Origin: Stomorhina lunata
Lineage: Eukaryota; Arthropoda; Insecta; Diptera; Rhiniidae
Assembly: GCA_933228675.1 (NCBI GenBank)
Contig: OW121741.1
Coordinates: 112,400,361 to 112,464,360 of the forward strand
Reading direction: 5' to 3'
DNA length: 64,000 nt
Shown one piece after another: positions 13,851-25,336 of the stretch. The position numbers and the translations under genes were made by a program. Position 1 is the stretch's first letter; each line of letters starts with the position of its first letter. The notes below the pieces were generated by a model. That model did not search any database and was not told where the DNA came from. It saw nothing but the letters and a program-made list of their open reading frames with translations.

Positions 13851-14668
13851 TTATACTTCAATCGATGTATTTAATTTTGACTGACTTAAAACAATAGATG
13901 ATCCCTCATTACACTCAACGGATATGGTTGATCATTTTACTGATTTTTTTTTCATCAATTTATCTAAAAATTTTACTGTTTTTATATTTTCAATGCGCCT
14001 GTTATTAACAAAATTTCCAAATAACTTTTTCTATATTGATTTGTGGATTTCAAATTACATATCCTGTTGTGGTATTGTATGCATGCTTATGCCTGCATTT
14101 TCATGCTACAATTTATATGGAAATTTTTAAATATTTGTGGTTCTAGGGAAAAGTGGAAAAAAGACAGTTAGCTAATTAGTTATAATTAAGTTATTTGAGT
14201 TGTGCATTAGTGTAATTATAAATAATGAATGTTGGGTATAATTTCAAAAAAAAATGCTTTGGAAAATTTACATTAAATAAAAGGATTATATTTTTAGTAT
14301 CCATGTATTCGAATTGAAATCAAATACAAATTATTTTAATAACTATGTAAAAACCCTATTTAAAACCTCCTTATTTATGTGTATATTTATTTTTTTTTTT
14401 TTTTGTATTTCAACATTGTCAAGTCATATTACAGAATCTTTTAAACTATTTGGCTTCACAAACACGTTTTAATTATTTAACTCTTTAATCATTATTATTA
14501 TATGACTGATTGAATGGCTGTCATCTGCCTGCTTGGGATTGTCCATTGGCTTACGCCTTTGTCCTTTTTTTGTCAGTATACTCGTATTGGTATGCTACAC
14601 AAAAAAAGGTGGTCAAGGTATAATATGCCATATGGTCGTTTTGAAAAATTCCATAAAAAATAAAGTAC
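13851..14668. other. AT-rich spacer before the 12-bp array
   Basis: Low-complexity AT-rich DNA with a T run near 14390-14404. The 68-residue frame at 13924-14130 is hydrophobic low-complexity sequence without a recognisable domain. At 14631-14660 lies a motif, TATGGTCGTTTTGAAAA followed by TCCATAAAAAA, that recurs at 16514-16542 ahead of the next satellite array. Confidence 0.5.
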
Positions 14669-15746
14669 ACATAGACTAAGACATAGACTATAACATAGAC
14701 TAAGGCATAGACTAAGACATAGACTAAGACATAGACTAAGACATAGACTAAGACATAGACTAAGACATAGACTAAGACATAGACTAAGACATAGACTAAG
14801 ACATAGACTAAGACATAGACTAAGACATAGACTAAGACATAGACTAAGACATAGACTAAGACTAAGACATAGACTAAGACATAGACTAAGACATAGACTA
14901 AGACATAGACTAAGACATAGACTAAGACATAGACTAAGACATAGACTAAGACATAGACTAAGACATAGACTAAGACATAGACTAAGACATAGACTAAGAC
15001 ATAGACTAAGACATAGACTAAGACATAGACTAAGACATAGACTAAGACATAGACTAAGACATAGACTAAGACATAGACTAAGACATAGACTAAGACATAG
15101 ACTAAGACATAGACTAAGACATAGACTAAGACATAGACTAAGACATAGACTAAGACATAGACTAAGACATAGACTAAGACATAGACTAAGACATAGACTA
15201 AGACTAAGACATAGACTAAGACTAAGACTAAGACATAGACTAAGACTAAGACTAAGACATAGACTAAGACTAAGACTAAGACTAAGACTAAGACTAAGAC
15301 TAAGACTAAGACTAAGACATAGACTAAGACTAAGACATAGACTAAGACATAGACTAAGACATAGACTAAGACATAGACTAAGACATAGACTAAGACATAG
15401 ACTAAGACATAGACTAAGACATAGACTAAGACATAGACTAAGACATAAACTAAGACATAGACTAAGACATAGACTAAGACATAGACTAAGACATAGACTA
15501 AGACATAGACTAAGACATAGACTAAGACATAGACTAAGACATAGACTAAGACATAGACTAAGACATAGACTAAGACATAGACTAAGACATAGACTAAGAC
15601 ATAGACTAAGACAAAGACTAAGACATAGACTAAGACATAGACTAAGGCATAGACTAACGCATAGACTAAGACATAGACTAAGACATAGACTAAGACGTAG
15701 ACTAAGATAAGACTAAGAGATAGAATAACACATAGACCTAGACATA
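14669..15746. repeat. 12-bp satellite array, ACTAAGACATAG orientation
   Basis: About 90 head-to-tail units of ACTAAGACATAG, the reverse complement of the unit that fills 19507-40361. Between about 15203 and 15325 the array changes to runs of the half unit ACTAAG, showing that 6-bp gains and losses occur. The right end decays from about 15640 (ACAAAG, ACGCAT, ACGTAG variants). Few other variants are present, so the block is fairly homogeneous. Confidence 0.97.
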
Positions 15747-16651
15747 ATTTAAACCATTTAGACTACAAGTCTAGGGTGTCATATGATTTGCCTTGACCGA
15801 CTATTTTACTCTTTTACTTGTTTAAAAATTTTTTTTTTCTAACAAAATCCAGTTGCAACCACTTTAAATTGTTACAAATGCTTACCAACTTAACTAGCCA
15901 CTAAAACTTTTTTATTATACCCCATGAATGCTTCATTAAGCTTTTATTGAAACAAGGATGAATTGAAATTCTCGAATAGACAAGAGTCGAGTTGTCTCAT
16001 ACGATAAAAAACAGGACAGAATGAAATGAAATGCTAAACTTGAATGTAAGAAGAGCTCAACAAATAAATAAAGAAAAAATCCTGAATAAAATCACATTTA
16101 TTTCACTTGTTTTCTATGATAATGTTGCATAAATTGAGGGATATCAGAAGAGTTAGAAAATTGTCATCATGAGGCAAAAACAAAAAGAACAACTATTTAC
16201 AACAGAAATGTGTCAGTCAACGTAAAACATCAGTTTATTCATTGGTATAGTAAAATGTGTGGAAAACATCAATTAATGGCATATAACAAAAAAAAACACG
16301 GAAGAAAAGGATAACGATTTCCGAAGACATTTAATTTGTCTTTTTTGTGATTTCTTCTTAATGAATTTCCGCTAAAATTGAATCGGTTTAATTCATTTAA
16401 TGTAAGTTCAATTGACTAATGTCTTAGAAGATAAAAAGGTAAATGGATTAGTTTCTTGCCTTCAGACAAAGACTCTATCCATAATATAAAAACTTTTATA
16501 CACTTTTTTGCTGTATGGTCTTTTTGAAAACTCCATAAAAAAGAGAATATACCGCTTTTACTCTAATTCGAAAACAACTAATGAAGACGATTATTCAAAA
16601 TCATCGCTAAAAGCTATAGCGCACACACGGAGTTATTTGCACTTCATATTA
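15747..16651. other. Spacer with decayed dispersed-repeat end
   Basis: The first 80 bases (15774-15824) contain TTGACCGACTATTTTACTC and then TTTTACTTGTTT. This resembles the terminal part of the dispersed repeat ending near 48930, which has a GTCGG...CCGACTAT hairpin followed by CTTACTTGTTTT. The remainder is AT-rich with no gene I can support. A motif shared with 14631-14660 lies at 16514-16542. Confidence 0.5.
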
Positions 16652-17390
16652 TTACATAAAAAGTACATTTTACATAAAAAGTACCTTTTACATAAAAAGT
16701 ACCTTTTACATAAAAAGTACCTTTTACAATAAAAGTACCTTTTACATAAAAAGTACCTTTTACATAAAAAGTACCTTTTACATTAAAAGTACCTTTTACA
16801 TAAAAAGTACCTTTTACATAAAAGTACCTTTTACATAAAAAGTACCTTTTACATAAAAAGTACCTTTTACATAAAAAGTACCTTTTACATAAAAAGTACC
16901 TTTTACATAAAAAGTACCTTTTACATAAAAAGTACCTTTTACATAAAAAGTACCTTTTACATAAAAAGTACCTTTTACATAAAAAGTACCTTTTACATAA
17001 AAAGTACCTTTTACATAAAAAGTACCTTTTACATAAAAAGTACCTTTTACATAAAAAGTACCTTTTACATAAAAAGTACCTTTTACATAAAAAGTACCTT
17101 TTACATAAAAAGTACCTTTTACATAAAAAGTACCTTTTACATAAAAAGTACCTTTTACATAAAAAGTACCTTTTACATAAAAAGTACCTTTTACATATAA
17201 AGTACCTTTTACATAAAAAGTACCTTTTACATAAAAAGTACCTTTTACATAAAAAGTACCTTTTACATAAAAAGTACCTTTTACATAAAAAGTACCTTTT
17301 ACATAAAAAGTACCTTTTACATAAAAAGTACCTTTTACATAAAAAGTACCTTTTACATAAAAAGTACCTTTTACATAAAAAGTACCTTTT
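16652..17390. repeat. 18-bp satellite array, unit ACATAAAAAGTACCTTTT
   Basis: About 41 tandem copies of an 18-mer, with variants mainly at the left edge (ACATTTT, ACAATAAAAGT, ACATTAAAAGT, one short unit near 16810) and one ACATATAAAGT unit near 17195. The core AAAAAGTACCTTTT is one base away from a perfect palindrome centred on GTAC. The unit is unrelated to the 11- and 12-bp satellites nearby. The frame that reads into it from 16508 is a chance open frame. Confidence 0.97.
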
Positions 17391-19506
17391 AAAATTTTAA
17401 AAAATTACGATTTTATATCACAAATTAAGGTGTGTTTAATCGAAAATTTTATTTCAATGCAAAAAAAATTGGTGATTCCAAAAAAAATTTAGAGTTTACA
17501 TAAAAAATTTCGATTGTATGGCAAATATTTTTGGGGTCCTATTATTTCGTCTGATTTTTTCACTCAATACTATAAGGATTTTATAAAATATATCCTTCAG
17601 CTTTTAATGATTTTAAAGTATTGTCTCCCCTTAAAATTCTACCCTTAAATTACAATTATTTGCAACAAAGACAATGCATAAGGACTTGTATCCTTTAACA
17701 AGATAACAAAAAAAAAATACTTCAATAGAATTTTGAAGTTGTTGGTACTTCTTGTGATATGACAAAAACAATTCCTGTTTATCGAATGTTCTCCACATTC
17801 TTTATTATTCTTCTACTTATTGTATTTAATTCCAATACAATTTTTCACTGCAATTGTTTAGATTTTGGTACTTGCCATTTTTTTCTAAAGTTTTTTTCTT
17901 TCCATTTTTTATTTTGTCGCATTGATACTCTTGTATCGAGTCCTTCTTTTTTATTTTTGAACACTAAAGTATATCTGTCTGTCCGTAAGTGTTGGCGCTG
18001 AAACAAACAAAAGCCAGTCCTTGGTCCTGATTACAATGGATAGGTTTGTTTGGTTGGTTGGGATTTGAAATACAACTGCAATACTTAGTATCTATCTATC
18101 ACTTGTGTACTTCAACATGAACTGTTAAGTGTTTGTTGTGCTGAAGACTTGGAATTCTAAACAAGATTTCGATAAATTATTTGTCATGTCGCAATAGTAG
18201 TATTTGAGTCCTTCTTAGAAGTGTTGAAAATTATTTTTGTTAAGTTGAAATTATTTGAAATAATGATGTTTTTGTTAGCAAAATTTTAAGATTTTTTTTT
18301 TTTTTCAAGGGGATCTTGGTGTTTTTGTCATGATATAAAATTAATTTTTTAACTTAAGAAATAGTGCTCATTAAGTATAACGAGATATTAAATTTTGTAA
18401 ATTTAAATAAATTAAAAGTCAAAGTTACTAGGAAATCTCTTAAGTAATATTCGCGTATTACTTGAGAATAGTTTACTAATATTATTTTTTCTAAGAAATC
18501 ATCAAAATCGATTCACGAATTTCGGAGTTGTAAGCATTTAAACGCAGACACTTTTAATTCAATGTCATGTGATATTTGTTTTTTGTCTTGGCTAAGTAAC
18601 ATATATGAATAAGCTTAGACAACATATATAACTAGCATTTGTATTATTATGATCAAGCATTTCTTTAAATTTGTTGACAGTTATATAACATACCCTAAAA
18701 CTGGAGAAATTAGTCCACGATATCGATCAAAAACTCAAATTTTAAGGCAAATATTGTGTAATATACCTTAGGGATTTTTAAAATAACTTATTTTGGAAAA
18801 AGTTTAATAAATTTGACATCTAAAACATTTAGTTTTAATGAAATTCTTTTACTATCAGGGAACTTTTAACAAATAAATTACAAAGTAATAAACCTCGTAT
18901 GTTATATACAATTTTGACTATCCTAAAAGTATGCTACATAAATGTTTCTGAAATATGTTACATTTCGATTCTAAAAAACTCTATTATACCAAGTAACCTT
19001 AAAACAAATTTATATACCTATTCCTATTCAGTCTAAGCAATATGCTTTAGTAGCTGAAAGCGACCTCTGCCATTCAAAAACTACCAACTTTATACGTAAG
19101 ATGGCTCTGCTAAATATTTTAATTCTAATGCAACTATTTAATATAATTTTCTTCAATGCACTTAAAACTAATACTTTTTCTAAAAAAAATTATATTTAAA
19201 AAAAAACAAATTCAAAGCAAATACCAGCAATTATTTTTAATTGCTTCTTATACGTTTTAGCTGATTAAATTGAAATCCCATTTGGCATCAAATAAAAAAT
19301 AATTTGTTTTCATTAAAACATTACGTAGATAAATACGAGTATGTAAGTAGTTCTTTTCAGTATAACTTTGTAATAAAATATCCTCGTTAAAAGGATGTGA
19401 GGAAACAAATAATATGCAAGGTGGACCAAGAGATGTGTTATTTTTAAATTTAAAGCGAAAATATTTGAATGTTTTAAAAATTTCATTTGATATAAGTATA
19501 AAATAT
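17391..19506. other. AT-rich spacer, no gene recognised
   Basis: Contains a short tract CTGTCTGTCCGTAAGTGTTG at 17968-17987, similar to motifs in dispersed fly repeats elsewhere in the window (43968, 59544), and several T runs. The 80-residue frame at 17759-18001 and the 84-residue minus-strand frame at 19257-19511 show no domain and overlap low-complexity sequence. No RNA gene was identified. Confidence 0.5.
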
Positions 19507-22500
19507 GTCATAGTTTATGTTTTAGTTTATAGCTTACTCTATGTCTTAGTTTATGTTTTAGTCTATGTCTTAGTCTATGTCTTAGTCTATGTCTTAGTCT
19601 ATGTCTTAGTCTATGTCTTAGTCTATGTCTTAGTCTATGTCTTAGTCTATGTCTTAGTCTATGTCTTAGTCTAAATCTATATCTTAGTCTATGTCTTAGC
19701 TTATGTCTTAGTCTGTGTCTTAATCTGTGTCTTAGTCTATGTCTTAGTCTATGTCTTAGTCTATGTCTTAGTCTATGTTTTAGTCTATGTCTTAGCCTAT
19801 GTCTTAGTCTATGTCTTGGTCTATGTCTTAGTCTATATCTTAGTCTATGTCTTAGTCTATGTCTTAGTCTATGTCTTAGTCTATGTCTTAGACTATGTCT
19901 AAGTCTATGTCTATGTCTTAGTCTATGTCTTAGTCTATGTCCTAGTCTATGTCTTAGTCTATATCTTCGTCTATGTCTTCGTCTATGTCTTAGTCTATGT
20001 CTTAGTCTATGTCTTAGTCTATGTCTTAGTCTATGTCTTAGTCTATGTCTTAGTCTATGTCTTAGTCTATGTCTTAGTCTATGTCTTAGTCTATGTCTTA
20101 GTCTATGTCTTAGTCTATGTCTTAGTCTATGTCTTAGTCTATGTCTTAGTCTATGTCTTAGTCTATGTCTTAGTCTATGTCTTAGTCTATGTCTTAGCCT
20201 ATGTCTTAGTCCATGTCTTAGTCTATGTCTTAGTCTATGTCTTAGTCTATGTCTTAGTCTATGTCTTAGTCTATGTCTTAGTCTATGTCTTAGTCTATGT
20301 CTTAGTCTATGTCTTAGTCTATGTCTTAGTCTATGTCTTAGTCTATGTCTTAGTCTATGTCTTAGTCTATGTCTTAGTCTATGTCTTAGTCTATGTCTTA
20401 GTCTATGTCTTAGTCTATGTCTTAGTCTATGTCTTAGTCTATGTCTTAGTCTATGTCTTAGTCTATGTCTTAGTCTATGTCTTAGTCTATGTATTAGTCT
20501 ATGTCTTAGTCTATGTCTTAGTCTATGTCTTAGTCTATGTCTTAGTCTATGTCTTAGTCTATGTCTTAGTCTATGTCTTAGTCTATGTCTTAGACTATGT
20601 CTTAGTCTATGTCTTAGTCTATGTCTTAGTCTATGTCTTAGTCTATGTCTTAGTCTATGTCTTAGTCTATGTCTTAGTCTATGTCTTAGTCTATGTCTTA
20701 GTCTATGTCTTAGTCTATGTCTTAGTCTCTGTCTTAGTCTATGTCTTAGTCTATGTCTTAGTCTATGTCTTAGTCTATGTCTTAGTCTATGTCTTAGCCT
20801 ATGTCTTAGTCTATGTCTTAGTCTATGTCTTAGTCTATGTCTTAGTCTATATCTTAATCTATGTCTTAGTCTATGTCTAAGTCTATGTCTTAGTCTATGT
20901 CTTAGTCTATGTTTTAGTCTATGACTTATTCTATGTCTTTGTCTTTTTCTTGGTTTATGTCTTAGTCTATGTCTTAGTCTATGTCTTAGTCTATGTCTTA
21001 GTCTATGTCTTAGTCTATGTCTTAGTCTATGTCTTAGTCTATGTCTTAGTCTATGTCTTAGTCTATGTCTTAGTCTATGTCTTAGTCTATGTCTTAGTCT
21101 ATGTCTTAGTCTATGTCTTAGTCTATGTCTTAGTCTATGTCTTAGTCTATGTCTTAGTCTATGTCTTAGTCTATGTCTTAGTCTATGTCTTAGTCTATGT
21201 CTTAGTCTATGTCTTAGTCTATGTCTTAGTCTATGTCTTAGTCTATGTCTTAGTCTATGTCTTAGTCTATGTCTTAGTCTATGTCTTAGTCTATGTCTTA
21301 GTCTATGTCTTAGTCTATGTCTTAGTCTATGTCTTAGTCTATGTCTTAGTCTATGTCTTAGTCAATATCTTAGTCTATGTCTAAGTCTATGTCTTTGTCT
21401 TTTTCTTGGTTCATGTCTTAGTCTATGTCTTATTCTATGTCTTAGTCTATGTCTTATTCTATGTCTTAGTCTATGTCTTAGTCTATGTCTTAGGCTATGT
21501 CTTAGTCTATGTCTTTGTCTATGTCTTAGTCTATGTCTTAGTCTATGTCTTAGTCTATGTCTTAGTCTATGTCTTAGCCTATGTCTTAGTCTATGTCTTA
21601 GTCTATGTCTTAGTCTATGTCTAAGTCTATTTCTTAGTCTATGTCTTAGTCTATGTCTTAGTCTATGTCTTAGACTATGCCTTAGTCTATGTCTTAGTCT
21701 ATGTCTTAGTCTATGTCTTAGTCTATGTCTTAGTCTATGTCTTAGTCTATTTCTTTGTCTATATCTTACTCTATGTCTTAATCTATGTCTTAGTCTATGT
21801 CTTAGTCTATGTCTTAGTCTATGTCCTAGTCTATATCTTAGTCTATGTCTAAGTCTATGTCTTTGTCTTTTTCTTGGTTTAAGTCTTATTCTATGTCTTA
21901 TTCTATATCTTAGTCTATGTCTTAGTCTATGTCTTAGTCTATGTCTTAGTCTATGTCTTAGTCTATGTCTTAGTCTACGTCTTAGTCCATATCTTAGTCT
22001 ATGTCTTAGTCTATGTCGTAGTCTATGTCTTAGTCTATGTCTTAGTCTATTTCTTAGTCTATGTCTTAGTCTTTGTCTTTGTCTATGTCTTAGTCTATGT
22101 CTTAGTCTATGTCTTAGTCTATGTCTTAGTCAATATCTTAGTCTATGTCTATGTCTAAGTCTATGTCTTTGCCTTTTCTTGGTTTATGTCTTAGCCTATG
22201 TCTTATTCTATGTCTTAGTCTATGTCTTAGTCTATGTCTTAGTCTATGTTTTAGTCTATGTCTTAGCCTATGTCTTAGTCTATGTCTTGGTCTATGTCTT
22301 AGTCTGTATCTTAGTCTATGTCTTAGTCTATGTCTTAGTCTATGTCTTAGTCTATGTGTTAGACTATGTCTAAGTCTATGTCTATGTCTTAGTCTATGTC
22401 TTAGTCTATGTCCTAGTCTATGTCTTAGTCTATATCTTCGTCTATGTCTTCGTCTATGTCTTAGTCTATGTCTTAGTCTATGTCTTAGTCTATGTCTTAG

Positions 22501-25165
22501 TCTATGTCTTAGTCTATGTCTTAGTCTATGTCTTAGTCTATGTCTTAGTCTATGTCTTAGTCTATGTCTTAGTCTATGTCTTAGTCTATGTCTTAGTCTA
22601 TGTCTTAGTCTATGTCTTAGTCTATGTCTTAGTCTATGTCTTAGTCTATGTCTTAGTCTATGTCTTAGTCTATGTCTTAGTCTATGTCTTAGTCTATGTC
22701 TTAGTCTATGTCTTAGTCTATGTCTTAGTCTATGTCTTAGTCTATGTCTTAGTCTATGTCTTAGCCTATGTCTTAGTCCATGTCTTAGTCTATGTCTTAG
22801 TCTATGTCTTAGTCTATGTCTTAGTCTATGTCTTAGTCTATGTCTTAGTCTATGTCTTAGTCTATGTCTTAGTCTATGTCTTAGTCTATGTCTTAGTCTA
22901 TGTCTTAGTCTATGTCTTAGTCTATGTCTTAGTCTATGTCTTAGTCTATGTCTTAGTCTATGTCTTAGTCTATGTCTTAGTCTATGTCTTAGTCTATGTC
23001 TTAGTCTATGTGTTAGTCTATGTCTTAGTCTATGTCTTAGTCTATGTCTTAATCTATGTCTCAGTCTATGTCTTAGTCTATGTCTTAGTCTATATCTTAG
23101 TCTATGTCTTAGTCTATGTCTTAGACTATGTCTTAGTCTATGTCTTAGTCTATGTCTTAGTCTATGTCTTAGTCTATGTCTTAGTCTATGTCTTAGTCTA
23201 TGTCTTAGTCTATGTCTTAGTCTCTGTCTTAGTCTATGTCTTAGTCTATGTCTTAGTCTATGTCTTAGTCTATGTCTTAGTCTATGTCTTAGTCTATGTC
23301 TTAGTCTATGTCTTAGTCTATATCTTAGTCTATGTCTTAGTCTATGTCTAAGTCTATGTCTTAGTCTATGTCTTAGTCTATGTTTTAGTCTATGACTTAT
23401 TCTATGTCTTTGTCTTTTTCTTGGTTTATGTCTTAGTCTATGTCTTAGTCTATGTCTTAGTCTATGTCTTAGTCTATGTCTTAGTCTATGTCTTAGTCTA
23501 TGTCTTAGTCTATGTCTTAGTCTATGTCTTAGTCTATGTCTTAGTCTATGTCTTAGTCTATGTCTTAGTCTATGTCTTAGTCTATGTCTTAGTCTATGTC
23601 TTAGTCTATGTCTTAGTCTATGTCTTAGTCAATATCTTAGTCTATGTCTAAGTCTATGTCTTTGTCTTTTTCTTGGTTTATGTCTTAGTCTATGTCTTAT
23701 TCTATGTCTTAGTCTATGTCTTATTCTATGTCTTAGTCTATGTCTTAGTCTATGTCTTAGGCTAAGTCTTAGGCTATGTCTTAGTCTATGTCTTTGTCTA
23801 TGTCTTAGGCTATGTCTTAGTCTATGTCTTAGTCTATGTCTTAGTCTATGTCTTAGTCTATGTCTTAGTCTATGTCTTAGTCTATGTCTAAGTCTATGTC
23901 TTAGTCTATGTCTTAGTCTATGTCTTAGTCTATGTCTTAGACTATGTCTTAGTCTATGTCTTAGTCTATGTCTTAGTCTATGTCTTAGTCTATGTCTTAG
24001 TCTATGTCTTAGTCTATGTCTTAGTCAATATCTTAGTCTATGTCTAAGTCTATGTCTTTGTCTTTTTCTTGGTTCATTTCTTAGTCTATGTCTTATTCTA
24101 TGTCTTAGTCTATGTCTTATTCTATGTCTTAGTCTATGTCTTAGTCTATGTCTTAGGCTATGTCTTAGTCTATGTCTTTGTCTATGTCTTAGTCTATGTC
24201 TTAGTCTATGTCTTAGTCTATGTCTTAGTCTATGTCTTAGCCTATGTCTTAGTCTATGTCTTAGTCTATGTCTTAGTCTATGTCTAAGTCTATGTCTTAG
24301 TCTATGTCTTAGTCTATGTCTTAGTCTATGTCTTAGACTATGTCTTAGTCTATGTCTTAGTCTATGTCTTAGTCTATGTCTTAGTCTATGTCTTAGTCTA
24401 TGTCTTAGTCTATGTCTTAGTCTATTTCTTAGTCTATATCTTACTCTATGTCTTAGTCTATGTCTTAGTCTATGTCTTAGTCTATGTCTTAGTCTATGTC
24501 CTAGTCTATATCTTAGTCTATGTCTAAGTCTATGTCTTTGTCTTTTTCTTGGTTTAAGTCTTATTCTATGTCTTAGTCTATGTCTTAGTCTATGTCTTAG
24601 TCTATGTCTTAGTCTATGTCTTAGTCTATGTCTTAGTCTACGTCTTAGTCCATATCTTAGTCTATGTCTTAGTCTATGTCGTAGTCTATGTCTTAGTCTA
24701 TGTCTTAGTCTATTTCTTAGTCTATGTCTTAGTCTATGTCTTAGTCTATGTCTTAGTCTATGTCTTAGTCTATGTCTTAGTCTATGTCTTAGTCAATATC
24801 TTAGTCTATGTCTATGTCTAAGTCTATGTCTTTGCCTTTTCTTGGTTTATGTCTTAGCCTATGTCTTATTCTATGTCTTAGTCTATGTCTTAGTCTATGT
24901 CTTAGTCTATGTTTTAGTCTACGTCTTAGCCTATGTCTTAGTCTATGTCTTGGTCTATGTCTTAGTTTATATCTTAGTCTATGTCTTAGTCTATGTCTTA
25001 GTCTATGTCTTAGTCTATGTCTTAGACTATGTCTAAGTCTATGTCTATGTCTTAGTCTATGTCTTAGTCTATGTCCTAGTCTATGTCTTAGTCTATATCT
25101 TCGTCTATGTCTTCGTCTATGTCTTAGTCTATGTCTTAGTCTATGTCTTAGTCTATGTCTTAGTC
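19507..25165. repeat. 12-bp satellite array (TCTATGTCTTAG) with higher-order structure, block 1
   Basis: About 470 tandem 12-mers with the consensus TCTATGTCTTAG. Unlike the 11-bp arrays this block is full of variants that recur in the same order. A marker CCTAGTCTATG followed by two TCTTCGTC units lies near 19941, 22412 and 25075, and again near 32529 beyond the LINE. A TCTCTGTC unit recurs near 20727, 23221, 30939 and 38379. A CTTTGTCTTTTTCTTGGTTT segment recurs many times. The spacings imply higher-order units of roughly 2.2-2.7 kb. Because 12 is a multiple of 3, two plus-strand frames and one minus-strand frame stay open, giving spurious long frames. Confidence 0.97.
25157..25165. repeat. 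Possible target-site duplication, 3' side of LINE copy 1
   Basis: GTCTTAGTC abuts the poly(A) tail (T run on the plus strand) and the same nine bases start directly after the LINE 5' end at 30458-30466. A tenth base (T) also matches. Since the target is itself a repeat of this motif, the match is expected partly by chance and the exact length cannot be fixed. Confidence 0.5.
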
Positions 25166-25185
25166 TTTTTTTTTTTTTTTTTTTT
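25166..25185 (-). other. Poly(A) tail of LINE copy 1 (20 A)
   Basis: A run of 20 T on the plus strand joins the satellite to the element 3' UTR. It marks the 3' end expected from target-primed reverse transcription. The equivalent run in copy 2 is 28 long. Confidence 0.92.
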
Positions 25186-25289
25186 AACGCCGGAGGTGTG
25201 GAATCTTCATAGATGTTCCCACTGTGGGCCCATGCACGATTTACCAAAAATTGGTACCTACGTACTAAACCACACCCCCTCTCCTTCCA

Positions 25290-25330
25290 CTCCCCGCGGG
25301 ACTGCCTTGAGGTACTACTTCGCGGGGGAG
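25290..25330 (-). promoter_or_regulatory. GC-rich hairpin in the LINE 3' UTR, copy 1
   Basis: CTCCCCGCG at 25290-25298 can pair with CGCGGGGGAG at 25321-25330, one extra G bulging out, across a 22-nt loop. It is the most GC-rich spot in an otherwise AT-rich element and lies just before the ORF2 stop in plus-strand order, that is, at the start of the 3' UTR in the sense direction. In several non-LTR elements 3' UTR structure is recognised by the element's own reverse transcriptase; that role here is inference. Confidence 0.55.
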
Positions 25331-25336
25331 GTCAGC

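Noticed and set aside
16508..16732. 74-codon frame entering the 18-bp array
   Set aside because: Its C-terminal half is translated satellite (LLHKKY repeats) and the first half has no recognisable domain.
22145..23395. Open frame of 416 codons with LCLS repeats, plus similar YVLV and LRHR frames throughout the 12-bp satellite
   Set aside because: They are the satellite unit read in frame (12 is divisible by 3), occur in several frames and on both strands, and vary with the repeat variants. No start context, domain or codon bias supports a gene.
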